Positions 36,102 through 45,771 are shown, counted from the stretch's first letter. The stretch: 64,000 nt of DNA from CAWEPK01 sp963835595 (GCA_963835595.1 CAWIGL010000002.1:868001-932000), one strand, 5' to 3'. The notes: generated from the letters alone by a model not told the origin. A program made the numbers and translations.

Positions 36102-38236
36102 GCAACCCCGTGCTTTTTCAACACGTCGAGGACTTCGGGGAAGTCGATGCCGAGCCGCCTGACCGTCGCGAGGGTAGGGATGCCGTCAGCAGTCCAGCCC
36201 CTGCGCTCGTAAACCGCGTCCTTGAGCTGTTCGTACCTCTCCTCGCGAAGGCGCCTCAAAAGCGCCACTTTCTCAGCGGTCGCCTTGCCGTCGATATCAA
36301 CGTTGCAAAGCCCTTTCAACTGGCCGTCGTAGCGCTCCGCCCTCGACTCGTATTCATCGACGGTCACAGGCCCCATCGCCCGGTAAGGGATAGCGTCGTG
36401 CTCCCTGCGGCCGAACCCCATCCTGAGGCAGAAGATGCGCTGGAAGTTGTATACTCTTTCGCTCATCGCGATCAGGTCGCCGGGCGCCGCGTCCTTGCCC
36501 GTCACCGCGCTGAAGTATTGCGCGTACCACTCCACGTGCTTCATCACCTTCGCCGGCTCCGCCGTCTCTTTGTTGTCTGCCGGTGTGACGTCGTTCCACG
36601 GCAGCTTGCAGAGCCCGCACAGGCCGAACCAGGTGCGAAAGAGGGGGAACCAGTGGAGGGACTCGGCCTTCTTGTCGAAGGTCGGCAATAAATTATGCAC
36701 CATATCGAGGAAGATCAGCCATGCCTCGTCGTGCTGCGGCCCTTTAAGGGCAAGGCCGTACCCGCCCTGCTGGGCGAGGGACTCCTTGCTCATGTACTGG
36801 GAAAACTCAAGGCCCTTCGCCTCCATGCCGATGTCGGCCAGCAGCGCCGCGTCCGCGCCGTAGCTGCCCGCGAATATCTCCTTCATCCTGCGGACGCCCT
36901 GGCCCACGATCAGGCCGAACCCCTCGCCCCTGGCCATCTGGTGCAAAAGCTCTAAGGCGCTCTCCTTGTTGCCGAAGGATAGGTCCAGCCCTCCCGTGTG
37001 CGTCCTGTCGATCAGGCCGGTCTCGAAGCATTCCATCGCAAAGGCGATGCTCGTTCCCACTGAGATCGAGTCGAGGCCGTAGGTGTCGCAGTAGTAGTTC
37101 ATCTCGACGACGAAATGGGGGTCGAAGATGCCGCAATTCGAGCCGCACCCCGCGATGGTCTCGTACTCCGGCCCGTCTACGAATACCCTGTCTCCCTTGC
37201 GGGGCCCGCTCACAGGCACGAAATCCTTCACGCCGTGGGCGCACGAAAGGGTGCAGCCGATCCAGCAGCCGTCGAAGCCCTTGTCGAAGAGCTTTAAGAA
37301 TACTTGCTCGCCCATAAGGGGCGCGTCCGGGTGGCTGCCGTACCGGTAGTTGCGGACGGGCAAAAGGTCATAATCGTTCATGATGGTGACGAGATGGGCG
37401 GTGCCGACCGAGGACATGTGGTTTTGCTTCGGGTCCTGGTCGAGGACCTCTAGGGAGTGGAGCTTCCCCACCCGTTTCAGCGCTTCTGCGTCCGCGGGGT
37501 CGTTCGTGGAAAGCTTGACGGGGCGCCAGCGCACGACAAGGGCCGCAATCCCCTTGTCCGCGAAGACCGTCCCGACGCCTCCGCGGCCTGCCTGCTTGAG
37601 CCTGGCCCTTCCCCGCTTCTGGTCGTACCATGAGAAATTGAGGCAGCCGATCAGGGTGTGGAGCGCGGCAGGCCCTGTCGTGACGACGGAGATGTCCTTC
37701 TGCGCCCCGTTCGCGAAGTAGTCCGTCAAAAGGGCCGTCCGGTCGTGCGCCTGGTCGGGCAGTCCCACGGCCTCTAAGATCCGGACGTACCGATCGACGC
37801 CGTCGATGAAGACGATCACGGGGGTCTTCGACTTGCCCCGGACCTCCAGGGCGTCGAAGCCGGAGAACTTGAGGTAGGGGCCGAAGTGGCCGCCCACGTT
37901 CGAGTCCATTACGGAGCTGGTCGTTGGGGAGATGCAGGTGACGATGCTCTTGCCGGACCCAGGATAGAGGGGCGTGCCTCCCATAGGGCCGGAGGCGATG
38001 CAGATGGCGTTCTCCGGGTCGTTCCACCGCGTGGACTCGCTCACTGCGTGCCAGAGGAGCCACAGGTCGAAGCCCTTCCCTCCCACGAAGGTCTCTTTCA
38101 TCTTTTCGGTTACGGGCGTGATTGCGATATCGCCATCGGAAAGATTGACGCAGAGGGTCCGGTTCGCGTACCCGTTTTTTATATCCGGCCTTTCGTAGCC
38201 GAATCTTTTGATCTCTCTCGCCGTAAAGCCGCCCAT
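36098..38236 (-). CDS. Tungsten-type aldehyde:ferredoxin oxidoreductase family protein
   Basis: 712 residues from ATG at 38236 (GGGAG nine bases upstream; GTG 38242 is the alternative). The N-terminal domain matches AOR_N (GKGFDLWLLWHAV, ASGPMGGTPLYPGSGK, GGHFGPYLKFSGFDALEVRG). The [4Fe-4S] ligands appear as CWIGCTLSC (near residue 330) and a late CGLCKLPWND (near 550). Family enzymes oxidise aldehydes, or the reverse, with a tungsto-bispterin and ferredoxin. BamB-like aromatic enzymes share the fold, so the substrate is open. Confidence 0.88.
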   Translation of the reverse strand: MGGFTAREIKRFGYERPDIKNGYANRTLCVNLSDGDIAITPVTEKMKETFVGGKGFDLWLLWHAVSESTRWNDPENAICIASGPMGGTPLYPGSGKSIVTCISPTTSSVMDSNVGGHFGPYLKFSGFDALEVRGKSKTPVIVFIDGVDRYVRILEAVGLPDQAHDRTALLTDYFANGAQKDISVVTTGPAALHTLIGCLNFSWYDQKRGRARLKQAGRGGVGTVFADKGIAALVVRWRPVKLSTNDPADAEALKRVGKLHSLEVLDQDPKQNHMSSVGTAHLVTIMNDYDLLPVRNYRYGSHPDAPLMGEQVFLKLFDKGFDGCWIGCTLSCAHGVKDFVPVSGPRKGDRVFVDGPEYETIAGCGSNCGIFDPHFVVEMNYYCDTYGLDSISVGTSIAFAMECFETGLIDRTHTGGLDLSFGNKESALELLHQMARGEGFGLIVGQGVRRMKEIFAGSYGADAALLADIGMEAKGLEFSQYMSKESLAQQGGYGLALKGPQHDEAWLIFLDMVHNLLPTFDKKAESLHWFPLFRTWFGLCGLCKLPWNDVTPADNKETAEPAKVMKHVEWYAQYFSAVTGKDAAPGDLIAMSERVYNFQRIFCLRMGFGRREHDAIPYRAMGPVTVDEYESRAERYDGQLKGLCNVDIDGKATAEKVALLRRLREERYEQLKDAVYERRGWTADGIPTLATVRRLGIDFPEVLDVLKKHGVA

Positions 38237-38350
38237 TCCCACGAACTCCCTTTCCTTGTCTTTTCTATATAGCCTGTTAATAAATTCGGAAAGTTGTGAC
38301 GAGAGAAGTTAGCATGGGGAATGGGCCGTGTCAACCCATTTTCCTATTGG

Positions 38351-38493
38351 GGGGCCGTGATGTTTCCGCGCCTTTTCCGCCGTTTTCTCGGCGCAGCGTC
38401 CTCGACGCTGCGCGGTAGAACGATCTTTTTTCCATGCGCGTAGCGCAATGTAAAAGATCGCTTTAGCGCGAAGCGTGAAAACCTCCCGGCCCC
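38351..38493. repeat. MITE-like palindromic repeat, copy B
   Basis: The left end GGCCGTGATGTTTCCGCGCC and following CCGCCGTTTTCTCGGCGC match copies A and C; the right end is ACCTCCCGGCCCC. The centre differs and has its own 9-bp inverted repeat CGATCTTTT / AAAAGATCG. It fills the gap upstream of the AOR gene; 38237-38565 holds no gene. Confidence 0.6.
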
Positions 38494-38565
38494 ATGCCCA
38501 GTATCCACCATTTCCTGCTATGTTTTAACCTCTTGCCCTGGGCAGACCTTTAGAGTTTTCCTCGA

Positions 38566-38826
38566 TTATAACCGTTTGTATACATCATCATCGTTCCGCT
38601 TGCCGACAAGGATCAATCTGAGGGTATCGCCTTGGACGTCATAGACGATTCTGTATTCCCCGACATCGTTCCTCAAGAAGGGATACCCCTTCAATTGCTC
38701 TGTATCGTGAGGCCGTGGGTCTTCGAGCAGGGCGAGCACTTTCCTGAGTATCTGCCTGAATTGCTTGGCCGGCAGGTCGTCGAGGAACGTATACGCCTGT
38801 TTGCTAACGAGCAGCTTTAGCGCCAA
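38566..38826 (-). CDS. RelE/ParE-family toxin
   Basis: 86 residues with the RelE pattern: VSKQAYTFLDDLPAKQFRQI, KLxGYPFLRNDVGEYRIVYD and RLILVGKRNDDDVY. It would cleave mRNA at the ribosome. TTG at 38826 (GAGGG five bases upstream) is my choice; TTG 38838 is possible. It overlaps the antitoxin gene, so the pair is translationally coupled. Confidence 0.85.
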   Translation of the reverse strand: MALKLLVSKQAYTFLDDLPAKQFRQILRKVLALLEDPRPHDTEQLKGYPFLRNDVGEYRIVYDVQGDTLRLILVGKRNDDDVYKRL

Positions 38827-39064
38827 GTTTACCCTCAAGCAGAAGCCTTGCCTCGGTGTCGCTGACGAAGCCTTCCTCGATAGCCTTCAGCGCCTTCTCG
38901 CCCCAATAACGGTCCTCGATCTCCACAAGTCGGTCATATTCGGCAATAGACATCATGACGGCGACGGGCCTGCCTTTCTTCTCAATCGCTATAGGCTCCG
39001 ACATCACCGCCTCAAGCATCTGCCCGAACTTGTTCTTCACGTCCGTTGCGGCAGCTTCTTTCAT
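38804..39064 (-). CDS. Phd/YefM-family antitoxin
   Basis: 86 residues: an N-terminal DNA-binding Phd fold (ATDVKNKFGQMLEAV, EKKGRPVAVMMSIAEYDRL) and a C-terminal toxin-neutralising tail. ATG at 39064 has AAGGAG six bases upstream. It should repress its own promoter with the toxin. Confidence 0.87.
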   Translation of the reverse strand: MKEAAATDVKNKFGQMLEAVMSEPIAIEKKGRPVAVMMSIAEYDRLVEIEDRYWGEKALKAIEEGFVSDTEARLLLEGKLGAKAAR

Positions 39065-39074
39065 GGTCAACTCC

Positions 39075-39121
39075 TTTAGCTATCTTAGCTAAAGTATACA
39101 CTTTGGACGGAAGGTTGTCAA
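39075..39121 (-). promoter_or_regulatory. Toxin-antitoxin promoter and operator
   Basis: On the minus strand TTGACA (39116-39121) and TATACT (39093-39098) are 17 bases apart. A perfect 8-bp palindrome TTTAGCTATCTTAGCTAAA (39075-39093) abuts the -10 box and covers the expected start point, the classic layout of an autoregulatory operator. Confidence 0.8.
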
Positions 39122-39140
39122 AAATGTTAAGGAGAGGTGG

Positions 39141-39325
39141 GAGGCCGTGATCTTTTCGCGCCTTTTCCGCCGTTTTCCTCGGTGCAGCGTAAGGTTCGAG
39201 GCGCGGAGGCGTACTTTTTGGTACGTCGGAGCGTCGCGGACCGCAGCGCGACGCCAGCTTTGCTTTGTATGAGAGGGGAGGCTCTACGAGCTTTGCTCGT
39301 GAAGGGGGCGTTGAGCCCCAAGGTT
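39141..39325. repeat. Composite repeat: MITE-like copy C plus one 83-bp-type unit
   Basis: The left part GATCTTTTCGCGCCTTTTCC matches copies A, B and D and has a central hairpin CGTAC-TTTTTG-GTACG. The right part (39271-39320, GGGGAGGCTC, GCTTTGCTCG, GGGGGCGTTGAGCCCCA) is a single diverged unit of the 83-bp family. No gene is seen between 39122 and 39348. Confidence 0.6.
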
Positions 39326-39348
39326 GCGCGCCTCAGACACAGCCGCTA

Positions 39349-40725
39349 TCAATATTCAGGGAAGATTTTGCCTGGGTTGAGGATATTGTTCGGGTCGAAC
39401 AGCTTCTTGATCTTTTTCATTGTAGCTATAACGTCGTCTGAGAGTTCCATGCCCAGATAGGGCGCCTTCGAAAGACCTATGCCGTGCTCGCCCGACATGG
39501 TGCCGCCCCGCCTCAGCGCCTCGGCGAATATCTCCTTGACCGCCTCTTCGGCCCTCCCCCTGTCTTCTGCCGTGTCCCTTATCATCAGGCTTACGTGGAA
39601 GTTCCCGTCGCCCGCGTGGCCGAAGCTGAGGATGGGCAGGCCGAACCGCTCCTGCATCGCCTCAAGGGAGCGGATGAAGCCCGGTATCTCCGAGCGCGGC
39701 ACCACCACGTCCTCCGCTACCTTGACAGGGTTGAGGTTGTAGGTCGCCTGGGAGAGCACCCTGCGGGCCTGCCAGAGCCTGTCGGCCTCGACCGGGTCTT
39801 CCGTGAAGTCGCAGCGGACCGCTGCGTGGGCGACCGCAATGGAGCGGACCTTCTCCGCCTGGGCGAGCGCCGCCTCCCTCGTCCCATCGACCTCGATCAG
39901 AAGGAGACCGCCCACGTCATCGGGCAGACCCATAGGCGACGCCTTCTCGCTGCACCGTATGGACGATTTGTCCATGAACTCTATGGTGGCGGGGACGATC
40001 CTCGCCGCGATGATGGCGGAGACCGTCTCGGCCGCCTCCTCGACCTCGCCGAAGAGGACCAGGATCGTCACTTTCGCCTCCGGCAGCGGGATGAGCTTGA
40101 GGGTTATCTTCGTGACGACTCCGAGGGTCCCCTCGCTGCCCACGAAGAGCCTCGTCAAGTCGTAGCCAACGACGCCCTTCATCGTCCTCACCCCCACGTT
40201 GAGTATCTCGCCGGTAGGCAGGACGACTTCAAGGCCAAGCACGTAGTCGCGGGTCACGCCGTACTTCAAGGAGTTCGGGCCGCCTGCGCACTCAGCCACG
40301 TTGCCGCCGATGCTCGAATATTTATAGGATGATGGGTCTGGGGGATAGAAGAGCCCTTTCTTCGCTACTTCCTGCTGCAAATCGAAGGTGATGACCCCCG
40401 GCTCTACAACGGTGACGAGGTTTGCCGTATCGATCTCAAGGATGCGGTCCATACGCATGAACGAGAGGACCACGCCGCCTCCTACCGGCACGGACCCGCC
40501 CGTGAGGCCGGAGCCCTGCCCCCTGGGGATCACGGGGAAAAGGCGGCTGTTGGCGAGCTTCAGTACTTCCGACACCTCGCGGGCCGACGATGGAAAAGCA
40601 ACGAGGTCAGGGACGGCCCCTTCGGTCCTGCCGTCGTAGGCGTAGCACCTGCGCTCCTCAAGCGATGCCCTGACGTTCTCCGGGCCGCAGATTGCCCTTA
40701 TCTCTTCGATAGTTGCAGCGTCCAT
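39349..40725 (-). CDS. FAD-linked oxidase, glycolate/D-lactate dehydrogenase GlcD type
   Basis: 458 residues. FAD-binding type 4 (PCMH) domain with RGQGSGLTGGSVPVGGG and GGNVAECAGGPNSLKYG, then the FAD-oxidase C-terminal domain with the HAGDGNFH metal motif and SGEHGIGLSK. It oxidises 2-hydroxy acids such as glycolate or D-lactate. No iron-sulfur GlcF partner is adjacent. The LarA-like gene nearby could supply a lactate isomer (inference). Confidence 0.9.
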   Translation of the reverse strand: MDAATIEEIRAICGPENVRASLEERRCYAYDGRTEGAVPDLVAFPSSAREVSEVLKLANSRLFPVIPRGQGSGLTGGSVPVGGGVVLSFMRMDRILEIDTANLVTVVEPGVITFDLQQEVAKKGLFYPPDPSSYKYSSIGGNVAECAGGPNSLKYGVTRDYVLGLEVVLPTGEILNVGVRTMKGVVGYDLTRLFVGSEGTLGVVTKITLKLIPLPEAKVTILVLFGEVEEAAETVSAIIAARIVPATIEFMDKSSIRCSEKASPMGLPDDVGGLLLIEVDGTREAALAQAEKVRSIAVAHAAVRCDFTEDPVEADRLWQARRVLSQATYNLNPVKVAEDVVVPRSEIPGFIRSLEAMQERFGLPILSFGHAGDGNFHVSLMIRDTAEDRGRAEEAVKEIFAEALRRGGTMSGEHGIGLSKAPYLGMELSDDVIATMKKIKKLFDPNNILNPGKIFPEY

Positions 40726-40798
40726 AGATTTATCAGCGTCCCGCCCGGAAAAAGCTGCGCCGGCCTCACCGCGCCGGCCGGCCTCGCCGCCGGGTCCG

Positions 40799-42470
40799 TC
40801 AATCCCCTGGAAGGCGGAAGACCGCGCCGCCGGCCGCGCCCGTGACCATCGCAGCGTAGCGCGCCATATAGCCTTCCTTGATGTTCGGCTCCGGCCTTTT
40901 CCAGCCTTTGCGCCTTTTCTTCATCTCCGCATCATTGACCATAAGGTCTATAGATTTTTTGTCGAGGTCGATCTCGACCCTGTCCCCTTCCCTGACGAAG
41001 GCGATGGGGCCCATCTCTGCGGCCTCGGGCGAGACATGGCCTACGCAGAGGCCCCGCGTGCCGCCGGAGAACCTGCCGTCCGTGATGAGCGCGCAGTCGA
41101 GGTCGAGGCCCTGGCCGCAAAGGACGCTCGTCGGCGTCAGCATCTCCCTCATGCCGGGTCCGCCCTTTGGGGCCTTCATACCTTATGACGATTGCGTCCC
41201 CGGCCGCCACCCCGCCGCCTATGATGGCCTTCATCGCCTGCTCCTCGCTCTCGAAGACGCGCGCGCGGCCGGTGAACTTTCTCATACTGCCTGCGACCCC
41301 CGCAGCTTTGACGATGGCCCCGAGCGGCGCAAGGCTCCCGGAGAGGACCACGAGGCCGCCCCTCGGGTTGTACGGCTCGTCGATGGGCCTTATGACGGAG
41401 TGATCCTCGACGCGGGCCTGCGCCATCAGCGCGCCTACGTCCTTCCCCGCTACTGTTTTGCAGCCCTTGTTTATGAGCCGCTTTTTCGACAGCTCCTTCA
41501 TGATCCCATAGACGCCCCCCGCCTCATTAAGGTCTTCGAGGTGGTGCGGGCCTGCCGGACTCATGTAGCACAGGTGCGGCGTCTTCCCCGAGATCTCGTC
41601 GAAAAGGGCAAGCGGCAGTGGTATGCCCGCCTCGTTGGCGATGGCGGGCAGGTGGAGGGCCGTGTTCGTCGAGCCGCCGAAGGCCATGTCAACGGTGATG
41701 GCGTTCCTGAAGGCCCTGGCAGTCATGATGTCCCTCGGTGCAAGCTGCGCCTCGACCAGCGCGACGACGGCCTTTCCCGATGCCTTAGCGAGCCTGATGC
41801 GGCCCGCGTGAACGGCGGGGATGGTTCCGTTGCCAGGCAAGGCTATCCCTAAGGCCTCGCTCAGGCAGTTCATCGAGTTCGCCGTGAACATGCCCGCGCA
41901 CGAGCCGGCGCCGGGGCAGGCGCAGCCTTCCAGCTCGGAAAGCTCATTTTCGCTCATCGTCCCTGCCGCTACCTTGCCGACCGCCTCGAAGACGGAGATC
42001 AGATCGACCGTCCGCCCCTTGAAGCGGCCCGCGAGCATCGGGCCACCGCTTACGAGAACGGCCGGGATGTTGAGGCGGAGGGCGGCCATCATCATGCCGG
42101 GTATGATCTTGTCGCAGTTCGGGATCAGGACGAGGCCGTCGAAGGGATATGCCTTCGCCATGACCTCTACGGAGTCGGCGACGAGTTCCCTCGACCCAAG
42201 GGAATACTTCATGCCCTCGTGGTTCATCGCTATGCCGTCGCAGATGCCGATGGTGGAAAACTCAAGGGGCGTGCCTCCCGCGAGGCGCACGCCGTCCTTG
42301 ACCGCACACGCCACCCTATCGAGGTGCATGTGGCCGGGGATAAGATCTGAGGCCGAGTTGGCGATGCCGATGATCGGCCGCTCCAGCTCCTCCGGCAGCA
42401 GGCCCAGCGCTCCGAAGAGCGACCTGTGCGGCGCCTTCTCGATCCCCTTCGTCATCCTGTGCGACCTCAT
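40799..42470 (-). CDS. ilvD: Dihydroxy-acid dehydratase, frameshifted
   Basis: Start ATG 42470 with GGGAGG four bases upstream. Motifs are IANSASDLIPGHMHLD, IPNCDKIIPGM and ACPGAGSCAGMFTANSMNC, the iron-sulfur ligands of the E. coli-like group. The frame breaks near 41162-41168: RYEGPKG continues as GPGMREMLTPTSVLCG when one extra base is removed. The repaired length is 556 residues, exactly typical. It makes branched-chain 2-oxo acids. The break is most simply an assembly indel. Confidence 0.88.
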
Positions 42471-42733
42471 ATTGCCTCCCTTGACCCCGACATTGCCGGT
42501 CTTATCTCTCCGCCCCGGCTTCACGTTGTATCCACGGGCATCTATTATACGACAAAAGGGCGTGCAACAAAACAAACAACTCGTCTGCAAGCGGGGAAAG
42601 CGCAAGGCCCTCGTTCGGCCACAAGAGCGAGCTGTACTATGTACATATTCGGGATATTGAGACGTCGATTCTATTATAAGAGTTTTAGTAATCACTCCAA
42701 GAGGGTACATCGAGCTTCGGCCCGGAGGGCCGG

Positions 42734-42857
42734 CGGCCGGGAGATTTTCGATGGATTTCGGGTTGCTTTTCGAGGAAGCGAGCCGGAGCATACGTTTTGT
42801 GTATGTGAGGACTCGCGCCGAGAAAACGACGCGAAAGGCGCGAAAAGATCCCGGCCG
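42734..42857. repeat. MITE-like palindromic repeat, copy D
   Basis: 124 bp, opposite orientation to copy A. Ends CGGCCGGGAGATTTTCG and (reverse complement) CGGCCGGGATCTTTTCG agree at 15 of 17 positions, so they are terminal inverted repeats. Centre: CATAC-GTTTTGT-GTATG hairpin. It lies in the 507-bp divergent gap 42471-42977 between ilvD and eno, which holds no gene. Confidence 0.7.
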
Positions 42858-42977
42858 CATACCAGGCCGGAAAGGGTTGACCCCTAGCCGCGCATGTGAT
42901 ATTCTCAATAAATCGGCATAGAGTGAATCCACATGGCTTTCCGCCTTACCACTCAGACCACTTCCGAGGAGGAACCG

Positions 42978-44255
42978 ATGTCAACCATATACGAGGTATT
43001 TGCGCGGGAAGTGTTCGACAGCAGAGGCAACCCTACCGTCGAGGCAGAGGTCGTCCTTGAGAGCGGGGTAACGGCCCGCGCCATCGTGCCGTCAGGGGCA
43101 TCGACCGGCGAGAGGGAAGCCCTTGAGCTGAGGGACGGCGACAAATCGAGGTTCCAGGGAAAAGGCGTGCTGACCGCTGTCAATAACGTCAACGAGATCA
43201 TCGCGCCGAAGCTGGAGGGCCTGGACGTGGTAGAGCAGGCCCTTATCGACAATACGATGATCGATCTCGACGGGACGGAAAACAAGAGCAAGCTCGGGGC
43301 GAACGCGATCCTCGCCGTCTCCATGGCGGTCGCTAGGGCAGCGGCCGATTTCGAGGACCTGCCGCTTTACCGTTACCTGGGAGGGGTGAGGGCGCGAGAG
43401 CTCCCCGTGCCGATGATGAACGTCATCAACGGCGGGGCGCACGCGCAGAACCCGCTCGATGTCCAGGAATTCATGATCGTCCCGGCAGGGGCCGCCTCTT
43501 TCGGCGACGCGCTCCAGATGGGCGTCGAGGTCTTCCACGTGCTTAAGGGGGTCCTGAAGGATGAGGGGCTTGCCTCCGGGGTGGGAGACGAAGGCGGCTT
43601 CGCGCCCCAGATATCATCGACGCGGCAGGCAATCGACATGCTCGTCGCCTCCATAGAAAAGGCGGGCTACAAGCCGGGGCAGGACGTATGGCTCGCCCTC
43701 GATACGGCGGCCAGCGAGCTTTACAGGGACGGGTCCTACCACATAGAGGGCAACACGTGGAACGCGGAGCAGATGGTCGCCTTCTACGAATCCCTTATCA
43801 ACGACTACCCCGTCATCTCCGTCGAGGACGGCTTTGCGCAAGACGACTGGGCGGGGTGGAAGCTCTTCACGCAGCGATGCGCATCGCGCATACAGATCGT
43901 GGGAGACGACATCTTCGTTACGAACCCCGCCATACTGACGGAGGGCGTCAGGCAGGGCATCGCCAACAGCGTGCTGATAAAGCTGAACCAGATCGGGACC
44001 GTGACCGAGACGCTGACGACCATCGAGATCGCCAAGCGGGCGGGCATGACGTGCGTGATCTCCCACAGGTCGGGCGAGACGGAGGACCCGTTCATCGCGG
44101 ACCTCGCCGTCTCTGTCAACGCGGGCCAGATAAAGACGGGCTCCGCTTCGAGAAGCGAGAGGATGGCGAAATACAACCAGCTTTTGAGGATCGAGGAAGA
44201 GCTCGGCGAGGCGGCGATATTCGGCGGAAAGGGGGTCTTTTACAGCACAAAATGA
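42978..44255 (+). CDS. eno: Enolase
   Basis: 425 residues. Start ATG 42978 follows GAGGAGGA. Conserved elements: REVFDSRGNPTVE, GASTGEREALELRDGD, the metal and catalytic region ISVEDGFAQDDW, and SHRSGETEDPFIADLAV. It converts 2-phosphoglycerate to phosphoenolpyruvate. It overlaps the next gene by ATGA. Confidence 0.97.
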   Translation: MSTIYEVFAREVFDSRGNPTVEAEVVLESGVTARAIVPSGASTGEREALELRDGDKSRFQGKGVLTAVNNVNEIIAPKLEGLDVVEQALIDNTMIDLDGTENKSKLGANAILAVSMAVARAAADFEDLPLYRYLGGVRARELPVPMMNVINGGAHAQNPLDVQEFMIVPAGAASFGDALQMGVEVFHVLKGVLKDEGLASGVGDEGGFAPQISSTRQAIDMLVASIEKAGYKPGQDVWLALDTAASELYRDGSYHIEGNTWNAEQMVAFYESLINDYPVISVEDGFAQDDWAGWKLFTQRCASRIQIVGDDIFVTNPAILTEGVRQGIANSVLIKLNQIGTVTETLTTIEIAKRAGMTCVISHRSGETEDPFIADLAVSVNAGQIKTGSASRSERMAKYNQLLRIEEELGEAAIFGGKGVFYSTK

Positions 44256-45508
44256 AGATGGACCTGAAATACGGCAAGGGCGTCGCCGCATTCGAGCCCC
44301 CGCCTTCATGGACCGTGAACGTAGCCGGGCATGGGCGCCCCCCTTTCCTACCCCTCGAAGAGACCCTGGCCGCGTCCCTCGACGCCCCGGCCGGCGCGCC
44401 GCCTTTCAGGGAGTTTGCGGCCGGGAAAGACCTGATCGTCATCGTATCCGATGTGACGAGGTACACGGGGGCGGAAAAGGTCCTCCCCCTGCTCCTAGAC
44501 AGGTTCCTAGGCAAGGCCCGGCGGGTGCGGATACTTTTCGCCCTCGGCAACCACAGGAAGCAGACGGAGGCAGAGCGGAGGGCGCTCGTCTCGGACGCAG
44601 TCTTCGATGCGGTGGAGTGCATCGACCACGACTGCTTCGACGACGCCCGCCTGACGCGCCTCGGCGTCACGCGGTCCGGGCTCGCCGTATCGCTCAACTC
44701 CTTGCTTTTCGAGGCGGACGCTGCGCTCGTGACGGGGGCTGTCAGCCACCATTACCTCGCGGGCTTCGGCGGCGGGAGGAAGTGCATCATCCCAGGCATT
44801 GCGGCCTACGAGACGATCGTCGGCGTGCACAGGAGGGTCTGGAACAAGGACAAGCCGGGAAAGCACGTCCGCGCCCAATCGGGCATCCTCGAAGGCAACC
44901 CGATGCACGAGGCCGTCATGGAGGCGATCTCACTCATCAGTAAGCCCCTCTTTCTCATCAATACGATCTTCGACGACGGAAACCGCCTGCTCAACATCTT
45001 CTCAGGAGACATAAAGGCGTCCCACGAAGCGGGCTGCGCCTGGTATCACAGCCATTTCTCGACGACGGTCGGCGAAAAGGCAGACGTTGTGGTAGTGAGC
45101 GCAGGGGGCTACCCCAAGGACATCGATTTCATCCAGAGCCACAAGGCGCTGGAGCACGCCAGGCACGCGGCGAAGGCGGGCGGCACGATCATACTGGTCG
45201 GCAAGTGCGAGGACGGCCTGGGGAACAAATATTTTCTTCCCTGGTTCGACTACCCGACGAGCGAAGCGATGGAGCCGCACGTCAGGCAGAGCGACAAGGT
45301 TTACTCACAGACGGCCTATTCTACGCGCCTGAAGGCGGAGCGCTACCGCGTCATCCTTGTGTCGGACCTTGCGGATGCGGACGTGGAGCGGATGGGCATG
45401 GAGCCGCGAAAGAGCCTCGATGAGGCTGTAGCGTCCGTCGGCTCCGCGGCGGGTCTGCTCTGCCACGTGATCCCGGAAGGGTCGAAGACTCTGATAAGAG
45501 AGGGATGA
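44252..45508 (+). CDS. LarA-like nickel-dependent lactate racemase family (DUF2088)
   Basis: 418 residues. The N-terminal domain has VIVSDVTRYTG; the nickel-pincer cofactor region appears as AVSHHYLAGFGGGRKCIIPG, whose lysine would bind the cofactor in LarA. Family enzymes racemise or epimerise 2-hydroxy acids. Known LarA needs LarB, LarC and LarE, none of which is here. The four-base overlap with enolase suggests coupling, an uncommon pairing. Confidence 0.85.
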   Translation: MKMDLKYGKGVAAFEPPPSWTVNVAGHGRPPFLPLEETLAASLDAPAGAPPFREFAAGKDLIVIVSDVTRYTGAEKVLPLLLDRFLGKARRVRILFALGNHRKQTEAERRALVSDAVFDAVECIDHDCFDDARLTRLGVTRSGLAVSLNSLLFEADAALVTGAVSHHYLAGFGGGRKCIIPGIAAYETIVGVHRRVWNKDKPGKHVRAQSGILEGNPMHEAVMEAISLISKPLFLINTIFDDGNRLLNIFSGDIKASHEAGCAWYHSHFSTTVGEKADVVVVSAGGYPKDIDFIQSHKALEHARHAAKAGGTIILVGKCEDGLGNKYFLPWFDYPTSEAMEPHVRQSDKVYSQTAYSTRLKAERYRVILVSDLADADVERMGMEPRKSLDEAVASVGSAAGLLCHVIPEGSKTLIREG

Positions 45509-45532
45509 TCCTCTGATAAGGAGCGGAAAGAT

Positions 45533-45721
45533 ATGGAATGCACCGTAGAAGAGAATATGGCCGCGTGCACGTGTACGTACGATTGCGAAAAACGGGGCAA
45601 ATGCTGCCAGTGCGTGGCGTACCACAGGGGCATGAAGCAACTCCCAGGCTGCTTCTTCTCGAAGGAAGGGGAAAGAACGTACGACCGGTCGGTCCGGAAA
45701 TTCCTGGAGGAGAACCGATGA
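45533..45721 (+). CDS. DUF6485-type small cysteine-rich protein
   Basis: 62 residues with seven cysteines: MAACTCTYDCEKRGKCCQC, then YHRG and LPGCFF. The spacing resembles DUF6485 proteins of anaerobes and suggests a metal or iron-sulfur site. Function unknown. It sits between the LarA-like and carboxyltransferase genes on the same strand. Confidence 0.75.
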   Translation: MECTVEENMAACTCTYDCEKRGKCCQCVAYHRGMKQLPGCFFSKEGERTYDRSVRKFLEENR

Positions 45722-45771
45722 GCCGCTTGCCGGCAGCAGGTTGATATACACGACGTAAGGAGACAAAAAGG

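Noticed and set aside
42471..42932. Extended N-terminus of ilvD reaching 42932
   Set aside because: The extension reads through MITE copy D and noncoding DNA; GGGAGG before ATG 42470 and the family start decide for the shorter form.
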